Shown: positions 1-10,346 of the stretch, piece after piece
Numbering within the stretch: position 1 is the first letter of the stretch
How the letters are laid out: each line of letters opens with the position of its first letter
Assembly (NCBI GenBank): GCA_027943245.1
Contig: JANDJZ010001756.1
Span: forward strand, 1 to 47,395
DNA from: Acanthamoeba sp. SK_2022b
Lineage: Eukaryota > Discosea > Longamoebia > Acanthamoebidae
Direction: 5' to 3'
Length of the DNA: 47,395 bases
Position numbers and translations under genes: made by a program
The notes under the pieces: generated by a model
What the model saw: the letters and a program-made list of their open reading frames with translations, nothing else
Told to the model about the DNA's origin: nothing
Databases searched by the model: none

Positions 1-29
1 TTGTGTTCTGCTCGAGCATGGGCATGCGA

Positions 30-52
30 AAGGCCCGTCGGGAACGGGCCTT
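30..52. other. Perfect 9-bp hairpin near the window start
   Basis: The arms AAGGCCCGT (30-38) and ACGGGCCTT (44-52) pair perfectly around a 5-nt loop. No T-run follows on the plus strand, so it is not a standard intrinsic terminator. With the next two features it looks like the processed or decayed tail of an rRNA operon lying upstream of the window. Confidence 0.5.
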
Positions 53-105
53 AACGCCGCGTGCGGCGGCCCCGCAGGGGAGAGTCTCAGGATGAGACGA
101 ATACT

Positions 106-132
106 GTAGGACACTGCCAAGCATCAAATAAG
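106..132 (+). other. Sequence resembling the 3' end of 5S rRNA
   Basis: The stretch from GTAGGACACTGCC through AAGCATCAAATAAG resembles the end of enterobacterial 5S rRNA and the spacer that normally precedes the rrn terminator. The bases before it do not fold or align as a 5S gene; they form a small hairpin, GTCTCA/TGAGAC at 84-98. It is therefore a tail or remnant, not an intact 5S gene. The assignment is from memory of the 5S end. Confidence 0.4.
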
Positions 133-137
133 CCAAG

Positions 138-169
138 AGGCCATCCGAAAGGATGGCCTTTTTGCTTTT
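138..169 (+). terminator. Strong intrinsic terminator, rrn type
   Basis: The arms AGGCCATCC (138-146) and GGATGGCCT (151-159) close a GAAA tetraloop and are followed by a T-rich tail ending in GCTTTT. This is the usual form of the terminator at the end of enterobacterial rRNA operons. It isolates metA from whatever lies upstream. Confidence 0.85.
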
Positions 170-244
170 CAGTCCCTTTACTCCCCCTCCTCATATCTTG
201 GCGCAGAGCGCGCAATGAAACATTTTCACCTTTCCGCCGAATGC

Positions 245-306
245 TCGACATCGACGGAAAAAAACGCTATCTTCGGGCATCTAGAAGTCTAAACGTATAA
301 ATGGAT
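245..306 (+). promoter_or_regulatory. metA promoter with tandem MetJ boxes
   Basis: A sigma70-like promoter reads TCGACA (245-250), a 17-bp spacer, then TATCTT (268-273). Tandem 8-bp units follow in register: GGGCATCT (275-282), AGAAGTCT (283-290), AAACGTAT (291-298) and a poor fourth, AAATGGAT (299-306). The MetJ consensus unit is AGACGTCT; the second unit matches 7 of 8 and the third 6 of 8. The array covers the expected transcription start, as suits repression by MetJ with S-adenosylmethionine. Confidence 0.7.
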
Positions 307-322
307 GTGTGAGGGTTAAGCA

Positions 323-1252
323 ATGCCGATTCGTGTTCCTGATGAGTTACCTGCGGTCAATTTCTTGCGCGGTGAGAATGTCTTCGTGATGACATCCTCG
401 CGGGCAAAAACACAGGAAATCAGGCCACTGAAAGTGCTGATCCTCAACCTGATGCCAAAGAAGATCGAAACGGAAAACCAGTTTTTGCGCCTGCTGTCCA
501 ACTCGCCGCTGCAGATTGATATCCAGCTGCTGCGTATCGATAGCCGCGAATCGAAGAACACACCGGCCGAGCATCTGAATAACTTCTACTGCGACTTCGA
601 GGATATCCAGAACGAGAACTTCGATGGTTTGATCGTTACCGGCGCGCCGTTGGGGCTGGTCGATTTCTGCGATGTTGCCTACTGGCCGCAGATCGAGCGC
701 GTGATCGACTGGGCCAAGCACCACGTTACCTCCACGCTGTTCGTGTGCTGGGCGGTACAGGCGGCGTTGAATATTCTGTATGGCATTCCCAAGATGACGC
801 GCGAGGTGAAGCTCTCCGGCGTTTATCCGCACCAAACGCTGCAGCAGCATGCGTTGCTGACACGCGGCTTCGACGAAAGCTTCCTGGCGCCGCATTCACG
901 CTATGCCGATTTCCCGACCGAGGTGATTCGTCAATATACCGACCTGGATGTTCTGGCCGAATCCGAGCAGGCCGGCGCCTACCTGTTTGCCAGCAAGGAC
1001 AAGCGCCTGGCGTTTGTCACTGGCCATCCGGAATACGATACGCTGACCCTGGCAGGAGAGTATTGTCGCGATAACGAAGCCGGCCTCGATCCCGCCGTTC
1101 CACTCAACTACTTCCCCGATGACAACCCCGCACTGACACCGAAAGCCACCTGGCGCAGCCATGGCCATCTGCTGTTCTCCAACTGGCTCAACTATTACGT
1201 CTACCAGATCACGCCGTACGATCTGCGCCATATGAATCCGACGCTCGACTGA
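323..1252 (+). CDS. metA: Homoserine O-succinyltransferase
   Basis: This 309-residue protein has the length and sequence of enterobacterial MetA, which transfers succinyl from succinyl-CoA to homoserine in the first committed step of methionine synthesis in the cytosol. The N-terminus [12 protein letters not shown] and the [11 protein letters not shown] block carrying the catalytic cysteine are typical, as are the C-terminal histidine and glutamate of the GHPEYD motif. The ATG at 323 is preceded by GAGGG. The MetJ-like array upstream and the position before aceBAK match E. coli order. The gene looks intact. Confidence 0.98.
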   Translation: MPIRVPDELPAVNFLRGENVFVMTSSRAKTQEIRPLKVLILNLMPKKIETENQFLRLLSNSPLQIDIQLLRIDSRESKNTPAEHLNNFYCDFEDIQNENFDGLIVTGAPLGLVDFCDVAYWPQIERVIDWAKHHVTSTLFVCWAVQAALNILYGIPKMTREVKLSGVYPHQTLQQHALLTRGFDESFLAPHSRYADFPTEVIRQYTDLDVLAESEQAGAYLFASKDKRLAFVTGHPEYDTLTLAGEYCRDNEAGLDPAVPLNYFPDDNPALTPKATWRSHGHLLFSNWLNYYVYQITPYDLRHMNPTLD

Positions 1253-1626
1253 TTTTTTCTGCTCGCCGGCGGCTGAATCGAGGCCGCCGCGCCGTTGATC
1301 CTCTGAACGATCCTCTTTTTCTCCGTCACACCTCCTTAAAGTCCATTGTTAAACAAGGCGTTAGCGCATCTTTATCACTCTGATGGAAGCGATTTCCTTA
1401 CCTGTCATTATTGTTATTTTATCTAACCAATTGATAATAAAGTGTTAATAAAATATTTAATAATAAAATGGAAATGGTTTTTGATTTTTATTTTTTGTTG
1501 AGTATTCTTAGAGCTATCGGGATGAGATCTGACCAGTTGAGGATCGTTTCATCCACCCTGATCCACAGTGATTTCTGATGAAAATGCGCCGGTCGCGCGA
1601 GCGCAACGATGGGAAGGAGCAAGGTC
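1253..1626 (+). promoter_or_regulatory. metA-aceB intergenic region with IclR operator
   Basis: This gene-free stretch of 374 bp holds the aceB control region. Just after metA a 6-bp GC hairpin (1268-1273 with 1283-1288) lacks a T-tail and is only a weak terminator candidate. An AT-rich tract spans about 1390-1500. Within it, 1465-1489 begins AAAATGGAAATGG and continues with a TTTTTGATTTT block, closely resembling the E. coli aceB operator bound by IclR. A similar 22-base block lies in front of iclR. No other site is assigned. Confidence 0.7.
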
Positions 1627-3225
1627 ATGACACAACAGATAGCAGGCACGGAGTTAAGGTTTACGCAGGGTTTCGCCGCAGCGGAGCGCCAGGTGTTGAC
1701 CGATGAAGCGGTTGAATTCCTGGCGGAACTGGTGGGGAAATTCACGCCGCGGCGCAACGAGCTGCTGGCGGCGCGTGTCCGCTGGCAGCAAAATATCGAT
1801 CGCGGCGAACTGCCGGGATTTATTTCGGAAACCACTTCCATTCGTGAAGGTGACTGGCAGATCCGCGGCATTCCACAAGATTTGCGTGACCGCCGGGTCG
1901 AGATCACCGGGCCGGTTGAGCGCAAGATGGTGATCAATGCGCTTAATGCCAACGTAAAAGTATTCATGGCGGACTTCGAAGACTCGCTGGCGCCAAGCTG
2001 GGACAAAGTCATCGACGGCCAAATTAACCTGCACGATGCGGTTAACGGCACCATTTCCTACACCAATGAAGCAGGCAAAATCTACCAGCTGAAACCGAAC
2101 CCGGCGGTATTGATCGCTCGCGTGCGCGGCCTGCATTTGCCGGAAAAACACGTGCTGTGGCGTGATGAAGCCATTCCCGGTGGCCTGTTCGATTTCGCGC
2201 TGTACTTCTACCACAACTATCGCCAGCTGCTGGCCAAGGGCAGCGGGCCGTATTTCTATCTGCCGAAAACCCAGTCCTGGGAAGAGGCGGCCTGGTGGAG
2301 TGATGTCTTCAGCTTTACCGAGGATCGTTTCGATCTGCCGCGCGGCACCATCAAAGCGACCGTGCTGATCGAAACCCTGCCGGCGGTGTTCCAGATGGAC
2401 GAAATTCTCTACCACCTGCGCGACCACATCGTCGGCCTGAACTGCGGCCGCTGGGATTACATCTTCAGCTACATCAAAACGCTGAAGAATCATGGCGATC
2501 GCGTGCTGCCGGATCGTCAGTCGGTGACCATGGAGAAACCTTTCCTCAGCGCCTATTCGCGTCTGTTGATCAAAACCTGTCACAAGCGCGGCGCGTTCGC
2601 CATGGGCGGTATGGCGGCGTTTATCCCGAGCAAAGACGCCGAGAAAAATGACTGGGTGTTGAATAAGGTACGGGCGGACAAAGAGCTGGAGGCCAGCAAC
2701 GGCCACGACGGCACCTGGGTGGCGCACCCGGGGCTGGCGGATACGGTGATGGAGGTATTTGGCAAAGCATTGGGCGATCGCCAAAACCAGCTGGAGGTGC
2801 TGCGTGAGCAAGACGCGCCGATCAGCGCCGCACAGCTGCTGGCACCGTGCGACGGCGAACGCACCGAGGCGGGGATGCGCGCCAATATCCGCGTGGCGGT
2901 GCAGTACATCGAAGCCTGGATCTCCGGCAACGGTTGCGTACCGATTTACGGTTTGATGGAAGATGCGGCGACGGCGGAAATCTCCCGTACGTCAATCTGG
3001 CAGTGGATCCACCACGAGAAGAGCCTGAGCGACGGGCGTCCGGTCACCAAGGCGCTGTTCCGCCAGATGCTGCAAGAAGAGATGTTGGTGGTGCGTGAAG
3101 AAGTGGGGGAAGCGCGCTTTAACGCCGGCCGGTTCGAAGAGGCGGCGCGCCTGATGGAGCGCATCACCACGCAAGATGAATTAATCGATTTCCTGACGCT
3201 GCCCGGCTATGAGCTGCTGGCCTGA
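1627..3225 (+). CDS. aceB: Malate synthase A
   Basis: Malate synthase A condenses glyoxylate with acetyl-CoA to malate in the glyoxylate bypass. The protein has 532 residues, close to the E. coli enzyme. The family block [16 protein letters not shown] is present, as is the [13 protein letters not shown] segment that carries the catalytic aspartate in this family. The ATG at 1627 is preferred over one at 1609 because GGAAGGAG lies directly upstream of 1627, and the product then begins MTQQIAG. It leads the aceBAK operon, with 41 bp to aceA, and sits behind an IclR-type operator. Confidence 0.98.
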   Translation: MTQQIAGTELRFTQGFAAAERQVLTDEAVEFLAELVGKFTPRRNELLAARVRWQQNIDRGELPGFISETTSIREGDWQIRGIPQDLRDRRVEITGPVERKMVINALNANVKVFMADFEDSLAPSWDKVIDGQINLHDAVNGTISYTNEAGKIYQLKPNPAVLIARVRGLHLPEKHVLWRDEAIPGGLFDFALYFYHNYRQLLAKGSGPYFYLPKTQSWEEAAWWSDVFSFTEDRFDLPRGTIKATVLIETLPAVFQMDEILYHLRDHIVGLNCGRWDYIFSYIKTLKNHGDRVLPDRQSVTMEKPFLSAYSRLLIKTCHKRGAFAMGGMAAFIPSKDAEKNDWVLNKVRADKELEASNGHDGTWVAHPGLADTVMEVFGKALGDRQNQLEVLREQDAPISAAQLLAPCDGERTEAGMRANIRVAVQYIEAWISGNGCVPIYGLMEDAATAEISRTSIWQWIHHEKSLSDGRPVTKALFRQMLQEEMLVVREEVGEARFNAGRFEEAARLMERITTQDELIDFLTLPGYELLA

Positions 3226-3266
3226 GTTTTCCCAATCAACCCTACACGACTGAAAGGATAAAAATT

Positions 3267-4574
3267 ATGTCTACCTCTCGCTCTCAACAGATCCAGCAGC
3301 TGGAACAGGAATGGAAATCGGCCCGTTGGGAAGGCATCACTCGCCCTTACAGCGCCGAAGACGTGATCAACCTGCGCGGTTCGGTCAACCCGGAATGCAC
3401 CCTGGCGCAAAACGGCGCCGCCAAACTGTGGGCATTGTTGAACGGCAAGGCGCGCAAAGGCTACGTGAACTGCCTGGGCGCGCTGACCGGCGGCCAGGCG
3501 CTGCAGCAGGCCAAAGCCGGCGTCGAGGCTATCTACCTGTCCGGTTGGCAGGTGGCGGCGGACGCCAACAGCGCGGCGGCCATGTACCCTGACCAGTCGC
3601 TGTATCCGGTGGACTCGGTGCCGAAGGTCGTCGAGCGCATCAACAATACCTTCCGCCGCGCCGATCAGATCCAATGGGCTAACCAGATTGAGCCGGGCAG
3701 CAAAGGCTACACCGATTATTTCCTGCCGATCGTCGCCGATGCGGAAGCCGGCTTCGGCGGCGTGCTGAACGCCTTCGAGCTGATGAAAGCGATGATCACC
3801 GCCGGCGCCGCCGGGGTGCACTTTGAAGACCAGCTGGCGGCGGTGAAGAAATGCGGCCATATGGGTGGCAAAGTGCTGGTGCCGACGCAAGAAGCGATCC
3901 AGAAGCTGGTCGCCGCACGCCTGGCGGCTGACGTGCTTGGCGTGCCGACGCTGGTGATCGCCCGTACCGACGCCGATGCGGCCGACCTGCTGACCTCCGA
4001 TTGCGATCCGTATGACAGCGCCTTCGTCACCGGCGAGCGCACGGCGGAAGGCTTCTTCCGCACCCATGCCGGCGTCGAGCAGGCGATCAGCCGCGGCCTG
4101 GCCTATGCTCCTTACGCGGATATGGTGTGGTGCGAAACCTCAACGCCGGATCTGGATGCCGCTCAGCGCTTCGCCGACGCCATCCACGCCAAATACCCGG
4201 GCAAGCTGCTGGCCTACAACTGCTCGCCGTCGTTCAACTGGAAGAAGAACCTCGACGACCAGACCATCGCCCGCTTCCAGCAGGCGCTGTCGGACATGGG
4301 CTACAAGTATCAGTTCATTACGCTGGCGGGCATCCACAGCATGTGGTTCAACATGTTCGACCTGGCGCACGCCTATGCGCAGGGCGAGGGCATGAAACAC
4401 TACGTCGAGAAGGTGCAGCAGGCGGAGTTCGCCGCGGTGGATCGCGGCTACACCTTCGCGTCGCACCAGCAAGAGGTGGGCACCGGCTACTTCGACAAGG
4501 TCACCACCATCATTCAGGGCGGCGCCTCTTCGGTCACCGCGCTGACCGGTTCGACGGAAGAACAGCAGTTCTGA
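3267..4574 (+). CDS. aceA: Isocitrate lyase
   Basis: Isocitrate lyase splits isocitrate into glyoxylate and succinate, the first step of the glyoxylate bypass. At 435 residues it matches the E. coli enzyme. The active-site signature KKCGHMGGK is present, with the catalytic cysteine at residue 196. The conserved NCSPSFNW segment and the C-terminal tail ending EEQQF are also visible. AAAGGA precedes the ATG with good spacing. It is the second gene of aceBAK, and a hairpin separates it from aceK. Confidence 0.98.
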   Translation: MSTSRSQQIQQLEQEWKSARWEGITRPYSAEDVINLRGSVNPECTLAQNGAAKLWALLNGKARKGYVNCLGALTGGQALQQAKAGVEAIYLSGWQVAADANSAAAMYPDQSLYPVDSVPKVVERINNTFRRADQIQWANQIEPGSKGYTDYFLPIVADAEAGFGGVLNAFELMKAMITAGAAGVHFEDQLAAVKKCGHMGGKVLVPTQEAIQKLVAARLAADVLGVPTLVIARTDADAADLLTSDCDPYDSAFVTGERTAEGFFRTHAGVEQAISRGLAYAPYADMVWCETSTPDLDAAQRFADAIHAKYPGKLLAYNCSPSFNWKKNLDDQTIARFQQALSDMGYKYQFITLAGIHSMWFNMFDLAHAYAQGEGMKHYVEKVQQAEFAAVDRGYTFASHQQEVGTGYFDKVTTIIQGGASSVTALTGSTEEQQF

Positions 4575-4601
4575 TGCGGCAAGCTTGAAGACGTTTCACC
4601 C

Positions 4602-4630
4602 GGAGCCTGCATGCGCAGGCTTCTTTTTCT
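4602..4630 (+). terminator. aceA-aceK intergenic hairpin (attenuator)
   Basis: AGCCTGC (4604-4610) pairs with GCAGGCT (4615-4621) around ATGC and is followed by TTCTTTTTCT. A G-T pair and a G-C pair can extend the stem. It has the form of an intrinsic terminator lying inside the operon, 14 bases before the aceK start. Partial termination or pausing here would lower aceK relative to aceBA, as known in E. coli where aceK is expressed far below aceA. Confidence 0.7.
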
Positions 4631-4643
4631 GGCGGGGGTAAGG

Positions 4644-6398
4644 ATGGCGGCAAAACTGGAGTTGTTGATCGCACAGACGATCCTGCAGGGCTTCGATGCG
4701 CAGTACGGCCGCTTTCTGGAAGTGACCGCCGGCGCGCAGCAGCGCTTCGAGCAGGCGGACTGGCCGGCGGTGCAGCAGGCGATGAAAAAGCGCATCCATC
4801 TGTACGACCATCACGTCGGCCTGGTGGTGGAGCAGCTCAAATGCATCACCGGGCAGAAATACTTCGACGCCGACTTCCCCAGCCGGGTCAAAGCGGTCTA
4901 TATCGACCTGCTGCCGGACTATCCGCGTTTCGAGATCGCCGAAAGCTTTTTTAACTCGGTCTACTGCCGGCTGTTCAAGCACCGCGATCTGACGCCGGAC
5001 AAGCTGTTCGTCTTCAGTTCGCAGCCGGAGCGGCGTTTTCGCGACATCCCGCGTCCGCTGGCGCGCGATTTCACGCCCAATGGCGATCTGCCGGCGATGC
5101 TGCGCAGCGTACTGAGCGATCTGCCGCTGCGTCTGCCGTGGGAGGATTTGACGCGCGATATTCGCTACATCACTCAGGCGCTGCAACGCGCCTTCAGCGC
5201 ACAGCAGCTGGCGGGTGCAACCTTCCAGATCGCCAACGAACTGTTCTACCGCAACAAGGCCGCCTGGCTGGTCGGCAAGCTGCGCCTGGCCGACGGCGTT
5301 TATCCGTTCTTGCTGCCTATCCACCACAGCGAATCGGGCGCGCTGTTTATCGACGCCTGCCTGACCGGTAAGGCCGAGGCCAGCATCGTCTTCGGCTTCG
5401 CCCGTTCTTATTTCATGGTCTACGCGCCGCTGCCGGCGGCGATGGTGGAGTGGCTGCGTGAGATCCTGCCGGGCAAAACCACCGCCGAGCTGTACATGGC
5501 GATCGGCTGCCAGAAGCATGGCAAAACCGAATGCTATCGCGAATACCTGACCTTTATGGCGCAGTCGCAGGAGCAATTTATCATCGCGCCGGGGGTGAAG
5601 GGCATGGTGATGCTGGTGTTCACCTTGCCGTCCTTCGATCGGGTATTCAAAGTGATCAAGGACGAGTTCGCCCCGCAAAAAGAGGTGACGCAGGCGCAGG
5701 TGATGGCCTGCTATCAGCTGGTGAAAGAGCACGATCGCGTCGGGCGCATGGCGGATACCCAGGAGTACGAGAATTTCGTCGTCGACAAGGCGCGCCTCAG
5801 CCCGGCGCTGTTGGCGGAACTGCAGCGCGAAGTGCCGGGCAAACTGGAAGATCTCGGCGATCGCATCGTGATCAAGCACCTGTATATGGAACGGCGCATG
5901 ACGCCGCTGAACCTGTATCTGGAGCAGGCCAACGATCAGCAGATGCGCGATGCGATCGAAGAGTACGGCAATGCCATCAAGCAGCTGGCCGCCGCCAATA
6001 TCTTCCCCGGCGACATGCTGTTCAAGAACTTTGGTGTGACGCGCCACGGGCGGGTGGTGTTCTACGACTACGACGAAATTTGCTACATGACCGAGGTTAA
6101 CTTCCGCGACATTCCGCCGCCGCGTTATCCGGAGGACGAGCTGGCCAGTGAGCCGTGGTACAGCATCGCGCCCAATGACGTGTTTCCGGAGGAGTTCCGC
6201 CACTTCCTGTGCGGCGATCGGCGCATTCGGCAGGTGTTTGAGGAGTTGCACAGCGATCTGTTTACCGCTGAGTATTGGCGCGGGTTGCAGCAGCGCATCC
6301 GCGAGGGGCACGTGGAAGATGTGTTCGCTTACCGCAAGAAGCAGCGGTTCAGCCAGCGCAGCGGGGCGGCGCTGCCGGCCGCCACCGCTGCGATGTAA
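4644..6398 (+). CDS. aceK: Isocitrate dehydrogenase kinase/phosphatase
   Basis: AceK reversibly phosphorylates isocitrate dehydrogenase and so sets carbon flow between the TCA cycle and the glyoxylate bypass. The ATG at 4644 follows GGGGGTAAGG and gives a product beginning [15 protein letters not shown], 584 residues, in line with E. coli AceK. An ATG at 4611 lies inside the upstream hairpin and is unlikely. The C-terminal YDYDEICYM segment corresponds to the metal-binding aspartates shared by the kinase and phosphatase activities. The gene ends one base before the convergent stop codon of eda. Confidence 0.97.
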   Translation: MAAKLELLIAQTILQGFDAQYGRFLEVTAGAQQRFEQADWPAVQQAMKKRIHLYDHHVGLVVEQLKCITGQKYFDADFPSRVKAVYIDLLPDYPRFEIAESFFNSVYCRLFKHRDLTPDKLFVFSSQPERRFRDIPRPLARDFTPNGDLPAMLRSVLSDLPLRLPWEDLTRDIRYITQALQRAFSAQQLAGATFQIANELFYRNKAAWLVGKLRLADGVYPFLLPIHHSESGALFIDACLTGKAEASIVFGFARSYFMVYAPLPAAMVEWLREILPGKTTAELYMAIGCQKHGKTECYREYLTFMAQSQEQFIIAPGVKGMVMLVFTLPSFDRVFKVIKDEFAPQKEVTQAQVMACYQLVKEHDRVGRMADTQEYENFVVDKARLSPALLAELQREVPGKLEDLGDRIVIKHLYMERRMTPLNLYLEQANDQQMRDAIEEYGNAIKQLAAANIFPGDMLFKNFGVTRHGRVVFYDYDEICYMTEVNFRDIPPPRYPEDELASEPWYSIAPNDVFPEEFRHFLCGDRRIRQVFEELHSDLFTAEYWRGLQQRIREGHVEDVFAYRKKQRFSQRSGAALPAATAAM

Positions 6399-6399
6399 A

Positions 6400-7041
6400 T
6401 CAGGACTGGGCGCCCGCGACGGCGGCGCGCGCCAGTTCGGTGATGCGGGCGTAGTCGCCGCTTTCCAGCGCGTCCGCCGGCACCAGCCAGGAGCCGCCGA
6501 TGCACAGCACGCTTTTCAGCGCCAGATAGCTGCGGTAATTGTCCGGTGAGATGCCGCCGGTCGGGCAGAAGCGCACCTGCGGGAACGGGCCGCCGATCGC
6601 CTGCAGTGCTTTTACGCCGCCGTTGGCTTCCGCCGGGAAGAATTTAAACTCGTGCAGGCCGTAATCCATGCCCAGCATCAGCTCGGAAACGGTGCTGATG
6701 CCCGGAATAAGCGGAATGGACCCGGCGGTGGCCGCCTTGAGCAGCTCGTCGGTCAGCCCCGGGCTGATGGCGAACTGCGCACCGGCCTCGGTCACTTCAC
6801 GCAGCTGCTGGGGATTGATCACGGTACCGGCGCCGATGATCGCTTCCGGCACTTCTTGGGCGATGGCGCGAATGGCGTCCATGGCGCAGGCGGTGCGCAG
6901 CGTCACTTCCAGCACCCGCACGCCGCCGGCGACCAGCGCTTTCGCCAGCGGTACCGCATGTTCCAGCTTGTTGATCACGATGACCGGCACCACCGGCCCC
7001 GCCGTCAGGATCTGCTCGGCGCTTGTTTTCCATTGGTTCAT
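6400..7041 (-). CDS. eda: KDPG/KHG aldolase
   Basis: This 213-residue class I aldolase cleaves 2-keto-3-deoxy-6-phosphogluconate to pyruvate and glyceraldehyde 3-phosphate, the second Entner-Doudoroff step. The Schiff-base lysine lies in the FKFFPAE motif, followed by the phosphate-binding FCPTGG loop. AGGAG precedes the ATG at about 10 bases. It is the last gene of the minus-strand gntK-gntU-edd-eda run. It meets aceK tail to tail with a single base between stop codons and no terminator visible, so antisense read-through in both directions is possible. Confidence 0.98.
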   Translation of the reverse strand: MNQWKTSAEQILTAGPVVPVIVINKLEHAVPLAKALVAGGVRVLEVTLRTACAMDAIRAIAQEVPEAIIGAGTVINPQQLREVTEAGAQFAISPGLTDELLKAATAGSIPLIPGISTVSELMLGMDYGLHEFKFFPAEANGGVKALQAIGGPFPQVRFCPTGGISPDNYRSYLALKSVLCIGGSWLVPADALESGDYARITELARAAVAGAQS

Positions 7042-7058
7042 GATGACGTTCTCCTCTG

Positions 7059-7086
7059 TGGCCGCCGCCAGGCGGCGATGCGGCCA
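7059..7086 (-). other. Hairpin in the edd-eda gap
   Basis: TGGCCGC (7059-7065) pairs with GCGGCCA (7080-7086), and an inner CGCC/GGCG pairing adds to it. It sits 18 bases before the eda start and has no T-run. It may affect mRNA processing or coupling between edd and eda, but nothing in the sequence proves a role. Confidence 0.45.
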
Positions 7087-7095
7087 GGCTATCGA

Positions 7096-8910
7096 TTAAA
7101 ATTTGATGCAGCAGGCGCCCTGCTCGGCGCCGGACAGCTGGCTGCGCAGCGCGCCGAACAGCTCGCGGCCGCAGCCGATGTGTTCTGCGCTCAGATCGGG
7201 CTGGCATGGCGCGCGCTGGGCCAGTTCGTCGGCGTCGACCAGCACCTGCAGCTCGCCGCTGCGGCCGTTGACGCGGATCGGATCGCCGTCGCGCACTTTC
7301 GCCAGCAGGCCGCCGGTATAGGCTTCCGGGGTGACGTGGATGGCGGAAGGCACCTTGCCGGAGGCGCCTGACAGGCGGCCGTCGGTCACCAGCGCCACTT
7401 TGAAGCCGCGATCCATCAGCACGCCCAGCGGCGGCATCAGCTTGTGCAGCTCCGGCATGCCGTTGGCTTGTGGCCCCTGGAAGCGCACCACCACCACGCA
7501 ATCGCGATCCAGCTTGCCGGCTTCGAACGCCGGCACGATGTCGTGCTGGCTGTCGAACACCACCGCCGGCGCTTCGATAATCTGGTTGTCGGCGGGCACC
7601 GCCGAGGTTTTCATCACCGCACGGCCCAGATTGCCGGCCATCACTTTGGTGCCGCCGTGATGCTCAAACGGCTGAGCGACGCTGGCGATCACGCTGGCGT
7701 CGAGCGAGCCGGCCACGCCTTCACGCCACACCAGCTGGCCATTATCCAGCCAGGGTTCCTGGGTGTAGCGGTGCAGGCCGAAACCGGCCACGGTGTGCAC
7801 GTCTTCGTGCAGCAGCCCGTGTTGCAGCAGCTCGCGCACCACCAGCGGCACGCCGCCGGCGGCCTGGAACTGGTTGATGTCGGCCGGGCCGTTCGGATAG
7901 ATGCGGCACAGCAGCGGCACCGCCTCCGACAGCTCCGAGAAATCGTCCCAGGTAATGATGATGCCTGCTGCGCGCGCCATCGCCACCAGATGCATGGTCA
8001 GGTTGGTGGAGCCGCCGGTGGCCAGCAGCGAGACGATGCCGTTTACCACCACTTTCTCGTCCACCAGGCGGCCGATCGGCAGGTAGTTGCCGGCGGTGTC
8101 GGTCAGTCGCGTCACCTGGCGCGCGGCGGCGTCGTTCAGCGCGTCGCGCAGCGGCGTGTCCGGATGTACGAAAGAGGCGCCCGGCAGGTGCAGGCCCATC
8201 ACTTCCATCACCATCTGGTTGGTGTTGGCGGTGCCGTAGAAGGTGCAGGTGCCGATGCCGTGATAGGACGCGGCCTCGGCTTCCAGCAGCGCCAGGCGGT
8301 CGGCCTTGCCCTCGGCGTACAGCTGGCGCACGCGTACCTTTTCCTTGTTGGGTAAACCGCTGCTCATCGGGCCGGCCGGCACGAACAGCGCGGGCAGGTG
8401 GCCGAAGGAGAGGGCGGCCATCACCAGCCCGGGCACGATCTTGTCGCAGATGCCGAGGAACAGCGCGCCGTCGAACATGTTGTGCGACAGGCCGACGGCG
8501 GCCGACATGGCGATCACGTCACGGCTCATCAGCGACAGCTCCATGCCGTCCTGCCCCTGCGTCACGCCGTCGCACATCGCCGGCACGCCGCCGGCTACCT
8601 GGCCCACGGCGCCCACCGCCTGCAGCGCCTGTTTCAGCCGCTGCGGGTAGTGTTCGTACGGCTGGTGGGCCGACAGCATGTCGTTATAGGCGGTGATGAT
8701 GGCGATATCGCTGCGCACCATGTTTTTCAGCGCCGTCTTGTCATCGGGCTGACAGGCGGCGAAGCCGTGGGCCAGGTTGCCGCAGGCCAGCTGCGCGCGG
8801 TGGACGGTTTGGGAACGGGCCGCTTCGATACGCGCCAGATAGGCGGCACGGCTGGCCTGGGAACGGTGGGTGATGCGCTGTGTGACACGGGACAAGGTTG
8901 GGTTAATCAT
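7096..8910 (-). CDS. edd: 6-Phosphogluconate dehydratase
   Basis: Edd dehydrates 6-phosphogluconate to 2-keto-3-deoxy-6-phosphogluconate, the first Entner-Doudoroff step, using an iron-sulfur cluster. It has 604 residues, the usual family length. The IlvD/Edd signatures GICDKIVPG and [15 protein letters not shown] are present. The ATG at 8910 follows GAGGAAGGC. It lies between gntU and eda, 54 bp before eda, so incoming gluconate can be phosphorylated and split by products of one transcript. In E. coli edd-eda is not linked to aceBAK. Confidence 0.98.
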   Translation of the reverse strand: MINPTLSRVTQRITHRSQASRAAYLARIEAARSQTVHRAQLACGNLAHGFAACQPDDKTALKNMVRSDIAIITAYNDMLSAHQPYEHYPQRLKQALQAVGAVGQVAGGVPAMCDGVTQGQDGMELSLMSRDVIAMSAAVGLSHNMFDGALFLGICDKIVPGLVMAALSFGHLPALFVPAGPMSSGLPNKEKVRVRQLYAEGKADRLALLEAEAASYHGIGTCTFYGTANTNQMVMEVMGLHLPGASFVHPDTPLRDALNDAAARQVTRLTDTAGNYLPIGRLVDEKVVVNGIVSLLATGGSTNLTMHLVAMARAAGIIITWDDFSELSEAVPLLCRIYPNGPADINQFQAAGGVPLVVRELLQHGLLHEDVHTVAGFGLHRYTQEPWLDNGQLVWREGVAGSLDASVIASVAQPFEHHGGTKVMAGNLGRAVMKTSAVPADNQIIEAPAVVFDSQHDIVPAFEAGKLDRDCVVVVRFQGPQANGMPELHKLMPPLGVLMDRGFKVALVTDGRLSGASGKVPSAIHVTPEAYTGGLLAKVRDGDPIRVNGRSGELQVLVDADELAQRAPCQPDLSAEHIGCGRELFGALRSQLSGAEQGACCIKF

Positions 8911-8940
8911 GCCTTCCTCACATTGCTGTTGTTATAGTCG

Positions 8941-8998
8941 CCGCCTGTGGCGGTGCCCCCGGTGGTGATTTGCAGCCCTGGTGTGCAAGGCCGGGGGC
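8941..8998 (-). other. Nested hairpins in the gntU-edd gap
   Basis: GCCCCCGG (8955-8962) pairs with CCGGGGGC (8991-8998). Inside this, TTGCA (8970-8974) pairs with TGCAA (8984-8988). A second small stem CCGCC/GGCGG lies at 8941-8953, just before edd. Neither has a T-run on the minus strand. The structure fills most of the 98-bp gap and may set the gntU:edd ratio by RNA processing or by stabilising upstream mRNA. Confidence 0.5.
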
Positions 8999-9008
8999 GA
9001 TTTGGGAT

Positions 9009-10346
9009 TTAAAACATCGTGAATGCCATCATGCCGATAGCGCCGCCGACGCTGCCCAGAATCGTTTCCATCACCGTCCAGGTTTTCAGCGTTTGCAGTT
9101 CGTTGGCGCCGGTGAATTTGCCGAACAGCCAGAAACCGGCGTCGTTGACGTGGCTCAGCACGATGGAGCCGCCGGCGATGCAGATAGCCAGCGCGGCCAG
9201 CTGCCCGCCGTTCAATCCGAGCTGGCTGGTGACCGGCAGCACCAGGCCGACGGTGGTCAGGCAGGCGACGGTGGCCGAGCCCTGAATCACCCGCACCATG
9301 GCGGAGAGCGCAAAGGCGGCCACGGCGATCGGCAGGCCGGCGCCGATCATGGCGTCACCCAGCGCCGGCCCTACGCCGGAATCCACCAGGATCTGTTTGA
9401 ACACCCCGCCGGCGCCGGTCATCAGCAGGATGATCCCGGCCGGTTGCACCGCGGCGGAGCAGATGGCCAGCGTCTGTTCGTTGCTCATGCCGCGCGGTTT
9501 CGCCAGGCCGTAAATCACGATCAGGCAGGCCAGCAGAATGGCGGTAAACGGGTGGCCGATAAACTCCAGCCACTGCTGCAGCTGTGAACCCGGAGTGACC
9601 AGCCGCGCACCGATGGTTTTCATGCCGACCAGCACCAGTGGGCACAGCACCAGCGCCAGGCTGAAGCCGAATGACGGCAGATTGCCCTTGGTCAGCGTCG
9701 GCTCGTTCTCTTCCGGCGGCATTGGCCAGTTGACGAAACGGCTGATAAAGCTGCCGTACAGCGGGCCGGCGATCAGCATGCCGATCACCGCCGCCACCAG
9801 GCCGATGGCGATCATCCAGCCGAAGTCGGCCTTCATCTGCGAAGCCAGCAGCATCGGCACCGGCCCCGGCAGCAGGAAGGAGGCGGCGGCGGCCACGCCG
9901 GCGAACAGCGGGATCGCCAGCTTGACGATATTGCCGTCGGTGCGGCGCGCCACGGCGAACACGATGCCGATCAGGAGCACCACTGCCACGTCGAAGAACA
10001 GCGGCAGCGCGCAGATCAGGCCGGCGATGCCGAGCGCATAGTGCGCCTTGCTTTGTCCGAATCGTTTCAGCAATTGCGCCGCAATTTGATCGAGCGCGCC
10101 GACCTCATGCAGGATCTTGCCGAACATCGCCCCCAGCGCCACCACGATCGCCAGAAAGCCCAGCGTGTCGCCCATGCCTTTTTGCATGGTGTCGGCGATA
10201 TGGTCCAGCGGCATGCCGGAGAAGATGCCGGCGGCGATGGACACCAGCATCAGCGCGACGAAGGCGTGCATGCGCGCCTTCATCACCAGGAATAACAGCA
10301 GTAAAACCGAGCCGACTGCGGTACCGACCAGCGTAACGGTACTCAC
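9009..10346 (-). CDS. gntU: Gluconate permease, GntU type
   Basis: This is a 445-residue inner-membrane transporter of the GntP family, with about a dozen hydrophobic segments. It closely resembles low-affinity E. coli GntU, including AVGSVLLLLFLVMKARMHAF near the start and GKFTGANE near the end. The GTG at 10346 is preferred over a GTG at 10352: it is spaced correctly from AGGA, it aligns with the E. coli start, and it gives a GTGA overlap with the gntK stop. It imports gluconate for GntK and Edd/Eda. Confidence 0.95.
   Translation of the reverse strand: MSTVTLVGTAVGSVLLLLFLVMKARMHAFVALMLVSIAAGIFSGMPLDHIADTMQKGMGDTLGFLAIVVALGAMFGKILHEVGALDQIAAQLLKRFGQSKAHYALGIAGLICALPLFFDVAVVLLIGIVFAVARRTDGNIVKLAIPLFAGVAAAASFLLPGPVPMLLASQMKADFGWMIAIGLVAAVIGMLIAGPLYGSFISRFVNWPMPPEENEPTLTKGNLPSFGFSLALVLCPLVLVGMKTIGARLVTPGSQLQQWLEFIGHPFTAILLACLIVIYGLAKPRGMSNEQTLAICSAAVQPAGIILLMTGAGGVFKQILVDSGVGPALGDAMIGAGLPIAVAAFALSAMVRVIQGSATVACLTTVGLVLPVTSQLGLNGGQLAALAICIAGGSIVLSHVNDAGFWLFGKFTGANELQTLKTWTVMETILGSVGGAIGMMAFTMF

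Noticed and set aside
84..131. Complete 5S rRNA gene at the window start
   Set aside because: Only the last part resembles 5S; the preceding bases do not match 5S or form its helices.
1268..1288. Intrinsic terminator after metA
   Set aside because: The stem is only 6 bp with an 8-9 nt loop and no T-run follows. It is mentioned in the intergenic entry but not called as a terminator.
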